A stretch of 64,000 nt of DNA. Source: Melanocharis versteri (taxonomy: Eukaryota > Chordata > Aves > Passeriformes > Melanocharitidae). The translations under genes were made by a program, and so were the position numbers. The DNA lies in assembly GCA_013397845.1 (NCBI GenBank), contig VZTG01007436.1, positions 1,214,181-1,278,180 on the forward strand, given 5' to 3'. The notes beneath the pieces are model-generated. The model searched no databases. It saw only the letters and a program-made list of their open reading frames with translations, and was not told where the DNA came from. This document shows, in pieces, positions 55,040-64,000 of the stretch; within the stretch, counting starts at the first letter, position 1, and each line of letters starts with the position of its first letter.

Positions 55040-55679
55040 GAAAGACTTGAACATAAAAGACTATCCAGTATTCACAGTACCCTGGCATGTCTTATAAGGT
55101 GCATCAAAGAATTCCTGAATATTGTGAAAGTGAGATTAATATGATATTCTCTATTGACTTTGTCCTCTGCTGTTGTATGCATCTTATTGAATTTTAAAAG
55201 CTCTCAAGTTCCAAATAAGTGACTGTATCTCCCATAGCCATGTGTCTGCAGTACATGAATGTATTTTTCTTATTTCTTCCTTTTTGTTTCTTTTTTATCC
55301 CACAAGGAAAATGGATTTTTTTCCCCACCAAAGGACTGTATTTAAATAAAAGGACTGCTTACAGTGCCTAAGAGTGGTATTGCTTTGTGCATGTGTACAT
55401 ACAAGCATGCATATACATAATTCAGCCTACCATCCTATTCTCCTGGTGTGTATTTTGGTTCAGCCTTGCTCTCTGGCTTGTGGTACAGTGGTACCTTCCT
55501 CCTGGCATGGAAAAGACGCTCATTACATTTTGAGCAGCAGAAAATAGTAGCACATCATGAAGCAGTAGCATCTGGTATACTCAGTCTCTATCAGCACACA
55601 CCAGAGGAATGCTGTGTGCTGCTAATATATCTGATAGCCTTTAATGTTTTATAGGTTTTCTTAGTGCACAGTATTGCTG

Positions 55680-56145
55680 CCTTTAATATCTAAGCTGAGT
55701 CTCTCCTGTCTCAGCGTTAGGCCATTTCCTCTTGTCCTCTGTAGGCAGAGCAGAAGAGACCCGTCCCCACCTCACTGCAATCTCATTTCAGGCAGTTGTA
55801 GAGAGTGATGAGGTTCACCCAGGCCTCCTCTTGAGATTGAACAGCCCCAGGTCCCTCACCCATTCCTGTAAGACAAGTTTTCTAGACCTTTCACGAGCCT
55901 TGTTGCCCTTCTCTGGAGCTCCAGCACCTCAATGCCCTTTCTGAAGCGAGAGGCCCGGAACTGAAAGCAGTACTCGAAGTGAGGCCTCACCAGTGCCAAG
56001 CACAGAGGGAAAGTCACTGCCCTGGTCCTGCTGGCCACACTATTCTTGATACAGGCCAGGGTGCCATTGGCCTTCTTGGCCACCTGGGCGCATTGCTGGC
56101 TCATACTGAGCTGGCCGTCCACCAGCACCCCCCTCCTTCATCAAG
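55680..56145 (-). mobile_element. CR1 LINE fragment (-), reverse-transcriptase C-terminal region
   Basis: The reverse complement encodes a recognisable CR1 ORF2 segment. It contains MSQQCAQVAKKANGTLACIK, then ALVRPHFEYCFQFRA, then EVLELQRRATRLVKGLE, in one frame of about 90 codons. Past a stop it continues with sequence matching the CR1 region around AGGAAATGGC (its reverse complement is GCCATTTCCTCTTGTCC here). A weaker match extends left to about 55665. The CR1 3' terminal repeat is not visible, so the copy is truncated or diverged at that end and truncated at the 5' end near a C-rich run at 56130. It is not functional. Confidence 0.93.
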
Positions 56146-58833
56146 AGAGTAACATACATAGATACATACACAGTGATTTTTGTATGCAATGTACATTTTC
56201 CAGGCTGTTGGAATTTCTGTTTGTTGACTGTCTCATCCTTTGATTACAGGCATTTTCCTCATGGTTGTTCTAAGTACCTGTGGGTTTTGAGGGTAAATAG
56301 GATCCCAGAACTCTCTGATGTAGTCTAAGGTGTGTAGGTGGGTATAGAATATCTTCTGAGGAGCCTCTTAACTTTCTTGTTAGTGGGAATAGAACTTCCT
56401 ATGGGTGAAATACAAAGTCTTTTATAGCGGTGATACAGGATACTCTTATTCTCCTACTCAAAATTAATGTTGGCTGACAGTTAATTGTTAGAGCAGGTAA
56501 GAGTAGTTGGCCTAGGTATTCCTTTGTATACGTCTGTCTGGACCAAAAGCAGTGGCAGCTGCAAGAGCCTGCAGGCTGAGTTTCTGAGGAAGTCACAGAG
56601 CAGCTTAGCTCTGAATCCCAGTGAGATATAATAAAACCTGGGGTTTTTAGGGGAATTCATTCCTGTACACAATTGTAGCATGCCGCAGTAGGGTGGTCTG
56701 TGGCTTGTCTAGTTGTAATTTAAATTTAGGAAGCTGGGTTACTGTAACTACACTGGTGATAGCTGCATGGAATTCCACTAAAAGTAAAGACGAAGTCAAT
56801 TTAAATACTTAAAGAGGGTGGTTGAATTATGTTTCTTTAAATCCATATCTGTTCAGGTCAAATTTTATAAATTTTCTTCGTACTTTGTAATTCCATTGTG
56901 TGGATTGTACTGCTACAATTTTGTTTTGCAAAGAAGTGTTATACTTGGTAAAGAGTTGTCATACACAAAACTCTTAATTTCTAGATGTTTTAATGTCAAA
57001 CGGTTATTTAAATAAAAATATAAACAAAGCAATGGAAGAATGCAATTAAATGGCAGAAGTGATTTTTAAGAAACCCAGAAGACAGAGCTGTAGCCTTTGA
57101 GATTTCCTGGCCTTTACTTCGCAGGATCTGAAAAGCAAACTCTCCTATCTGTATCTCAGCACTTTTATGTTGCCTTTCCAAGGAAAAGGGAGTTGGATGC
57201 AGGCCTGAGTTAGATCTCATGGGGATAGTGTTCTGTACCTTAAATTACAATCAGATGTATTTTACTTCAGGTGAAGTTTTCAGCCTAAAATTGGTAAGAA
57301 GCCTAATTATTTGACCAGGTTACTATTTACATAGATCACTGTAGAGCAATCTGTCATTTATCCAGAGCTGGCAGCACGTTACCCTTGAAAGATTTTATTT
57401 TGTGTTTGGAACAGTTTTTGTAAAATCCATTTCTCTGTTCATTAAATAAAAATCTAAAAGATGGTAGAGATTGCTATGGAGATGAGAAGTTACATAAACT
57501 GTTCATTTTAATTCTTCAGAATGTAAAATTAGCAAAGAGGCGTGGATGTTTACAGGCTTCGAGTCCTTCAGGGTACTGACTAGCTCCACAACATGCATAG
57601 GATTCTTGTGCCCTTTGGACTTGGATTGTCAAGTAGCAAATCGTGCCTAGATTTTGAAATCAATCGTGTATTTTTTAGACTGGAGAGTGTGGAGTAAGGA
57701 GAAATAAATAGATATACCTTCAAAGTAGTCTTTAATCTGTAGACTTATATTATTTTTCCAGTGAGTAGAATGCCTAAAATGATGTGATAACTGAAGTATG
57801 CAGGATGAAAATATAGATATTCTGTGATTCAAAGGCATAATCATATGTATAAAGACTGGAAAATAGGAGTATTTTACTATTACACCTTTTGGAGTGTCAT
57901 GGTGGTGATGTTATAGATAGGACTGAGGTGGTGTCAGACCCTCCTCAAAGTTGTTTCTCACTGTGCCTTAGACATTATCTCTGGCCTTAAATTTAACATT
58001 TGCTGCTCATGCTTGAAAATTGCTATTATTTACTGATTTTAGAGAACAGTTAGTAAAATAAGTTTTAGAATTATAAAAACAAAACATGCAAAATTTGTTT
58101 AATTAGTGCAAAGTCTAAGCCTTTGTTTAATTAGTAGATTAATGAAGCTGTAGGGGATCTTTACATGGCTCCTGGAAGATGTGTGGTTGGGGTAACTGTC
58201 TACAATGCTAAATTCAAGATGGCAGCCTTGTTCTTCATAGGGTTGAAATTAGCATTCACAATTTAGCAGACAAGTAGTGATTTGTGGAATTGATACTTGA
58301 ATGGTGATGTTCTGAGTAAAGAAAAGTACTTTTGGGAGAGGTGGGCAAATAAAATACCCATGTGGAAACATGAAAACCCCTGGGGTTTTTTTCTGCAAAA
58401 CAGTAACGAGTGCTACAAAGTCGGCATGTTCAAGTCCTGTATTGTAAACAAGGTACTAATGTTTAAGGTAAGGGATTTCATGAGTCTCCTAGCTGTGTAT
58501 TGAGCCATCAGGCTGGACTTTGGAATTAAGCAGCACAGTCTGATTAACTCTAGTACTATAAATGGGCATTTAGAATTATAATACATCATGTTTTAAAATA
58601 TGAACGTTAGTCTTAGCTGACATGGGAAAGTGTACTCCATGGAATGCAGAGGTAGGGAGTTACATTTCATTTTAAAAAGCTGTGATTCTAGGCATATGCA
58701 GCAGATTCTTTGTCACCTCTTTAATGGAAAGGCAGTATTTCCCAGAAGTTTTTATCTGTGCACGTGTATGATGAATGTGGGTTGGGAGAGACTTTACAGA
58801 AATAGCCTGCTTCATGTGGTACCTAATATAAAA
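56146..58833. other. Intron segment directly before the ADK exon
   Basis: It begins with a short ATAC/ATAG-rich stretch (about 56152-56172) next to the CR1 5' edge. The rest is AT-rich without a recognisable element. A CR1-like string ATTCTGTGATTC at about 57819-57830 has no CR1 body before it. Confidence 0.6.
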
Positions 58834-58869
58834 TTAGTAACATACATTGATTTGTTTTGATGCTTGCAG
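58834..58869 (+). other. 3' splice site region of the ADK exon
   Basis: The acceptor AG is at 58868-58869, directly before the first exon codon (GGA, Gly). The pyrimidine tract is T-rich and interrupted by purines (TTTGTTTTGATGCTTGCAG). Two sequences fit the branch-site pattern TRAY: TAAC with its branch A at 58840, and TTGAT with its branch A at 58850, about 30 and 20 nt upstream of the exon. The choice between them is inference. Confidence 0.85.
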
Positions 58870-59040
58870 GGATTCTTCCTGACAGTGTCACCAGAAGCAG
58901 TATTAAAAGTGGCTGCTCAGGCTTCTGCCAACAACAAGATCTTCAGCTTGAATCTTTCTGCACCATTTATAAGCCAATTCTACAAAGAGCCTATGATGAA
59001 GGTCATGCCTTACGTGGATGTTCTTTTTGGAAATGAAACG
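58870..59040 (+). CDS. ADK: Adenosine kinase (ADK), one internal coding exon (partial gene)
   Basis: ADK phosphorylates adenosine to AMP using ATP and Mg2+, is the main adenosine-clearing enzyme, and belongs to the PfkB/ribokinase family. The exon encodes 57 residues in a single open frame, beginning GFFLTVSPEAVLKVA, with LNLSAPFISQFYKE in the middle and PYVDVLFGNET at the end. By alignment to human ADK as I remember it, this is about residues 169-225 of the short isoform, with only about ten substitutions, mostly conservative (for example R to K, T to S, I to V). Exon residues 2 and 33 correspond to Phe170 and Phe201, which line the adenosine site. Asn at exon residue 55 is the first residue of the NxxE motif. 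The segment is 171 nt with phase 0 at both ends, preceded by TTGCAG and followed by GTGAGT. Start and stop codons lie in exons outside the window. It is intact, with no frameshift or stop, and the splice sites argue against a processed pseudogene. Confidence 0.96.
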
Positions 59041-59046
59041 GTGAGT
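59041..59046 (+). other. 5' splice site of the ADK exon (GTGAGT)
   Basis: ACG|GTGAGT follows the last exon codon. The intronic six bases match the vertebrate donor consensus well. Read-through would add 27 intron-encoded codons before TAG at 59122-59124, so a transcript retaining this intron would truncate the protein just before the ATP-binding C-terminal half. Confidence 0.9.
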
Positions 59047-59117
59047 GTTAAGAAAGTAATGGAAGTACTTGTGTCTCGCGCACATAGGTGTTTGTGTCTC
59101 AGAGCATGCTTCCCCAG

Positions 59118-59365
59118 GACATAGCCTCAAGCTGGGCCAGGGGAGGTTCAGGTTGGATATCAGGAAGAATTTCTTCACTGGAAGGGTTGTCAAGCATTGG
59201 AACGAACTGCCCAGGGAGGTGGTGGGTCGCCATCCCTGGAGGTGTTCCAGAAAAGACTGCATGTGGCACTTAGTGCTGCAGGTCTAGTCGATGGGCTGAT
59301 GATCAGTCAAAGATTAGACTTGATCATCTTGCAGGTCTTTTTCAACCTTGATGATTCTGTGATTC
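59118..59365 (+). mobile_element. CR1 LINE, 5'-truncated 3' end (+)
   Basis: CR1 is the dominant avian non-LTR retrotransposon, usually present as 5'-truncated copies. The + strand encodes the C-terminal end of the CR1 ORF2 protein: LDIRKNFFTGRVVKHWNELP followed by REVV in one frame, then PSLEVFQKRLHVALS in another, so there is at least one frameshift. The non-coding tail includes TTAGACTTGATCATCTTGCA and GGTCTTTTTCAACCTTGATG. It ends with the CR1 terminal repeat form ATTCTGTGATTC at 59354-59365. The 5' edge is approximate and lies about 77 nt after the ADK donor, in the same orientation as ADK. Confidence 0.93.
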
Positions 59366-62300
59366 ATGGTGCTCCTTTTTTTATAGAGGGAGTCTGACGG
59401 TGTGAGGTGTCACTAGAAAGTTAAATCTGCAGTCACTGGACTGGGATATTTTAGTAGATGCCAAAGATGTCACTTGACCTGTTAGAGGTTTACAACTTGC
59501 TTATTCTAGCAGGAAATACCCAACACGTTGGTGCTTTGTAATAACTGTCCATGTGCTTAATGTCCTCACCCTGGATTTAACTCTGCTGGAGGAAAACATA
59601 TGAAAGGCTACCACTGAGCTCCTGTAACTTGATTCCATACTCACAGTGCTGCTATTAATAGCATTTTCTGTAATGAAGACAACTCTTTGGTGAGAACTGG
59701 GAGGAGAAAACTAAGAAATAGAGAGTTGGTTTAAAAGGTTCTCATTGATTTTATGGTAGATGGACTGGCAGCCCATCAAAGGAAGGCTTATGGTTGCTGT
59801 GTAAGTTGGCAAACAGATTGCATGAAATTCTGCCTGGAAGTCCATGTTAACAGACCAAATTAATTCAGATTTCGCTCATTTTAGTGCTATCACTTTTTGG
59901 TTTTTTTTTCACTTTAAAAAGTGCTCTTAAATATTTATTCGTTTTCTCAGCAGGAAAAGGTTGAAAAAAGCCTTGAAATGTGTGACACACCTAAATGAAA
60001 TGTGGGTTTGTCACTCAAGGTAACTACATGAGTACAGGAAAATTATGGAAATATAACTTACTGCTGTCAGTGGTTGTTCCTGATTATGACACAGGGACTT
60101 GCACCGACTCAAGTCAGTTTTTAAACTATTGTACACGTGTCCACATAGGGGCTAGCGTTGTTAGAGATACAGGACTGCAAAAAAAATTAAAATACTTATT
60201 TTTAAAACAAAGTTGCAATGTTTTTAAATGCAGTGGGCTAAGGCAAACCTTCTTAACTAAAGTTAACTGTAGAGAAAAAGCGTTTTCCAGACATGTTCTT
60301 GCTATTTCCAACTGTTACCTTTGTACATCTTTCTTGATACAGTCCTCACAAAGACGTTATTAAATATTTTTATTTAACAGAGGTATAATCTCAACACAAA
60401 ATATCCTATCAGAATTCACAAATTAAGTAATACCAACCCTAGTCAATTTTGGAGTAGAAGGGCTTCATTGAAACTTCTGGGATTAAAACTTGAGGGTCTT
60501 TTATATAAATATTGCTCCACTGACCTATTAGGATAGTTCAGATCATAGTGGTTCATTAGGTGCTATTTTTCGTAGGTTGTTAGTACTTGTGTATTTGTGT
60601 ATTTTATAAGCAATAGCCCGTGATACAGGTGACACTCCCATTTCAGAAATTTTATTCAGACTGTGTTAATTTCCTCTGTCATTTCAGTTTGTTATGGTAT
60701 TATTCACCTGCTGTCAGAAAATATTGTGTGATACTGTTGTGTTTGTTAAAGTTGAAAGACTCCCTGTGTTTTCTGTGTATAATTTTGTGAAGCATTTTGG
60801 TGTCTTTCAGGATAAAAGATACTATTTAAACTTTGGAGTTTTTTTGTGTTTGTGTATGTCTTGATGGGCCATGAACCACCTCAGCTAGCCAACACCAAAT
60901 TTTTGTCCATTTAGTATGATTTCCTTTTGCTTTTTGCTACGTTTTGCATCAGTTTAAGTGCATAAGTTAACAAATGAGCAAGGCATACTAAGTGGTGTGG
61001 TTGTTACTTCATTAGTACAAACAATACTCGTAGACACGATTTTATTCTTCCCTATATTTATCTTCACATTATAGTCCAATAAAATTCTATTGTTAAGCAC
61101 TGAGCTGTTTATTTTTTGAGTAATACAAAAACATCCAAGTGCAGCAAAATTCCAAATTGCTGCCATTCCTAAACTAAAAACAATTGGCAAAGTGATTTTA
61201 AATTACATCTTCTACTTAAAAATTTACATCTGAATGGAGATTGGTTATTTCAAGTTTCAGCCAGATGGTAATTAAAATGGGCAAGTTATAAACCTCTCAG
61301 AATAAATATTCTAGTTTTGAATGTAAATGCCAGTGTACCCTTAACTGCAGTTTAGACACTGAATGCTGTGGTAACAGCTCAGTATATGTATGAGTTTCAG
61401 CATTAAATCAGTGACCACTGGTGTTTTGATAATTTATTTAAATCTCATTTATGACTTACCTAAACATCTTGTCCTGAATTTTTTATATTTATTAATGGTA
61501 CTTCATATAATAAATGTAGTACAGAACATTCAGAAAAGGAATAATTATATGGTCATTGCAGCTAACCAAGCAGGTCCATTCCGCAGTCATTATCTAGCAA
61601 TACATGACTGAAGAACTTGATTATTGTCATTGCTTTTAATTTTTATTAAATTAAGGTTTTTTAAATAGTGTCATTTTGCAAATGGTTCTTAGCAGTAATA
61701 CCTTCCAAGCTACCATAATCACTGGATAATTAACCTGCCAGGATTAAGCACTTTCTACTTTGCCTCAGGATGCTTAACTCTCAAATAAGGTCAATTATCT
61801 CCTGATGATAACTGCTTTGTCACAAGTTGCTGCTTAATTCGGCTGTAAAAGCTCACCTTAGGATACATATTTTACAACTCACCGTAACTTTCAGTAACAG
61901 AATGGTCAAAAGAGTGAAAGCTTTGAGAGTGATGTCTTTACGCTGAGTTGTAGAAAGTTTCCTACACAGCAATGATTCTAGGCAAGTAAAGGAGACTAAA
62001 TTTGTATGTATCGCTTTGCATTTTCCCAGTTAGGGCTAAATCTTGATGTGCCTGAAATACTTGACCCATCAAAGTCAATAATGGGCACAGGAATCTGAAT
62101 TCAATTTCCAGTCTCCCCAGAAGATGTGAGTTACAATGGCATTTCCTCAGGGAAGGAACTAGCTTTGGGGGAATGGTCTGTGTATTATTGCATGTGCAGC
62201 TGGATAGTGGTTTCTTCAGGATTTAAGGGACACTGCAAGGCTTTCACATATGGCACCAGTTCATGACTCAAAGGGATTTTCATTGATATTGATGTGGTAA

Positions 62301-64000
62301 AGATCTTCTGGGTTCCCTTACTATGTGTAGGCAGGGCATCACTGAAAAATTTTAGAATTTAGAAACTTTGGAGTTGTAGACAGGTTGAGCTCCTCATCTA
62401 GTGCTTAACAACAAAAAACATAAGCCGATGCTATCACTTGTGGTATTCAGTGTACAGTGATCAGTAGAGGTTGAGGAGGTTATGTAGAAGAGAAATCATG
62501 ATTTTTTTTGAAGTACAAAATAATAAAGAAAACTAAGATAAAAATTATTCTTTAAAAATTGATCCTCTTCCTCTCTAGTGTAAAGAGCTGTTACTTCTAA
62601 ACACCCAGTCTCTAAACAAATTAATTACAGGATTATAAGCTGAAGTTTTGCAAAGATAGAGCATCTGTGAGCTGATTGGGAAATTGCTGCTGGTGTGACA
62701 GCACATGTGCTGAAAAGAAAGCAGGTTGTGTGCAAGACTTGTACATATTAAGAAGCAATGACAATAGCTTTAGTGGTGGTTCTGGAAAATCAGGTTGGAA
62801 ATCCTGAGCTTTTAAGAGATGAGTGTCTTTGAATGGAATAAGATAGTAAATGGGTCTTGTCATCATTTCCTCTTTACAATTATACTGGAATGGTACATTG
62901 TGCCTCCTTTATTTAAAATATTTTCAATTGAGGTATCAAATACTAAAAGAAAGATCCCTACAAATGTAGGTGGTTTGGACAACAACCTTTAATACCCTTT
63001 GTAAGCCCTTATAAAGGCAAGTCTCTTCAATGACGTGGCAAATTCTCTTTAATAACAAGGAAAAACAGTAAATGTAAAACTGAGGGTGTGGTGGGATTTT
63101 GGTGAGATTAGCATGCTCCTGATTTTGAACTTGCAGGCAGTCTATAGTTTTGTGCTGATTTTAACTGAGGGAGGGAATGAAAATACTGCTAAGTTTTCTG
63201 GCATAAGCTATGTTCAACACGCTAGGATTTACACTTAAATGGTAGTTTCCAAACAACTTTGTCTATTCTCTTGCTGTAAACTCTCACTCCACGTAGTTTG
63301 GTATATTACATTAAGATATGACACTAAGAACAACCTTCAGTTCCACCTGCAAATTTCCTCTGCTGCATTATCACCTGGGATCAGATTGATACCTGCAGGC
63401 TCAGGAATCTGCCCACAGCCACAAGAATCTTGAATGAGACATAATCACTTTTTTAAGATAAATGAACCTCACGGTGATTCTCTTCAAACTAGTGTGCATT
63501 CATAATGGCGTAACTGAATTTATTTGAATTTACACAGAGCAATTCCTACTGTTTCTAGACCTAGCAGATAGCTTTCCACAGCCACGAGTGTCCTTTCACA
63601 CTGGTGAGTTGTTTGATTTTGAGGAAACAATTAAAAAGTAGGAGTCAGGAGAAAATCAGGTGGCAGATGTAATTTGGTGTGTGGAAGAAGGGAAATACAG
63701 TTTGACTTTCAATAAATAATGAAAGGAAGACCAACATTTCAGTCTGTTCTTCAGTATCAGATGGGACTAAGAAGTAAGGAGCATAGCAAAGGGTGGCTGG
63801 TCATTCCATAAATATTACTAAGTTGATGTTTCTGTTTGAAGTATTTTCAAGTAAGTATTTATAATTATTTTTGAATGTTGGAAATTATTATTTAAAGGCA
63901 AATAATAGATGGCATTTGAAACTGAGTATCTTGAAGAGGCTTATTTTAGTACTGCTAACTTGCATGTATGTTATGTAAAGAGCCCTTAAGAAACATTTTC

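Larger units (their letters stand above)
48241..55679. other. Intron segment, no gene; AT-rich with dense TAAT cores at 49.2-49.65 kb
   Basis: Unique-looking sequence. The interval 49200-49650 is notable for repeated TAATTA/ATTA cores. The GC-richer interval at about 53570-53900 includes an AATAAA and has a 91-codon frame on the - strand with no recognisable similarity. Nothing else stands out. Confidence 0.55.
1..58869 (+). other. ADK: ADK intron upstream of the exon (incomplete at its 5' end)
   Basis: The exon begins in phase 0 with no earlier ADK exon in the window, so this interval is read as one intron of at least 58.9 kb. I looked for the preceding exons (human segments around GDNRSLIANLAAANCY and KNWMLVEKARVCYIA) and saw no match. 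ADK is known in mammals for very large introns relative to its small coding sequence, so this size fits. The interval contains scattered repeats and mostly unique AT-rich sequence. Confidence 0.8.
59041..64000 (+). other. ADK: ADK intron downstream of the exon (incomplete at its 3' end)
   Basis: It begins at the donor site. It holds a CR1 3' end at about 59118-59365 and then about 4.6 kb of AT-rich unique-looking sequence. The next exon should begin with Glu (second half of NxxE) followed by a segment like AATFAREQGF. No such frame is visible, so the intron is longer than 5 kb. Confidence 0.8.

Noticed and set aside
57816..57835. ATTCTGTGATTC, the CR1 terminal repeat string
   Set aside because: No CR1 3' body precedes it; a 12-base match alone is not enough.
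58903..59262. 119-codon - strand frame across the ADK exon and the CR1
   Set aside because: It is the antisense shadow of the exon and the CR1, with no independent support.
59995..60363. 122-codon open frame on the + strand downstream of the ADK exon
   Set aside because: It does not resemble the next ADK exon or any family I know, and low-complexity AT-rich composition explains it.
1..64000. Bacterial-type systems, CRISPR arrays, tRNA or rRNA genes, or a second protein-coding gene
   Set aside because: There are no long coding frames, no regularly spaced repeats, no cloverleaf-like sequence noticed, and the composition and repeats are those of a vertebrate intron.

Overview
The window is vertebrate nuclear DNA, almost certainly from a bird. 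It is AT-rich and intron-like. No open frame exceeds 165 codons, there is no operon structure, and the recognisable interspersed repeats are mostly CR1 LINE fragments at low density, the usual avian picture. A galliform is possible but the sequence does not prove it.

The only protein-coding segment I can defend is one internal exon of adenosine kinase (ADK) on the + strand at 58870-59040. It has 171 bases and 57 codons, with an AG acceptor and a GTGAGT donor. It corresponds to about residues 169-225 of the human short isoform. The exon carries two aromatic residues of the adenosine pocket and the first half of the PfkB-family NxxE motif. The other 63.8 kb reads as intron: at least 58.9 kb of the upstream intron and at least 5 kb of the downstream one. 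I looked for the neighbouring ADK exons and did not see them.

Layout: 1-10.3 kb is unremarkable intron with a G-tract cluster near 0.96 kb. A CR1 3' tail (+) ends near 10.41 kb. An old CR1/L3-like LINE remnant of about 1 kb (+) lies at 20.5-21.6 kb, followed by a younger CR1 3' end (-) at 22.07-22.37 kb. A 31-32 bp tandem duplication sits at 25.0 kb. An LTR-like segment with TATA box and ATTAAA lies near 31.8-32.06 kb. A GC-rich island with a neighbouring G-quadruplex motif covers 33.4-34.1 kb. A tail of the same old CR1/L3-like family (-) lies at 35.5-35.8 kb, a diverged CR1 (-) at 48.06-48.24 kb, and a CR1 reverse-transcriptase C-terminal fragment (-) at 55.7-56.1 kb. The ADK exon follows at 58.9 kb, and a CR1 3' end (+) begins only about 77 bases after its donor site.

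I found no tRNA, rRNA, CRISPR, intact transposon or second gene, and no convincing undescribed system. The most useful observations are the exon and its split catalytic motif, the CR1 beside the exon, the two pieces of an old amniote LINE family, and a few unexplained GC-rich or motif-dense intronic segments. Family calls rest on remembered consensus patterns read by eye, not on a database search.
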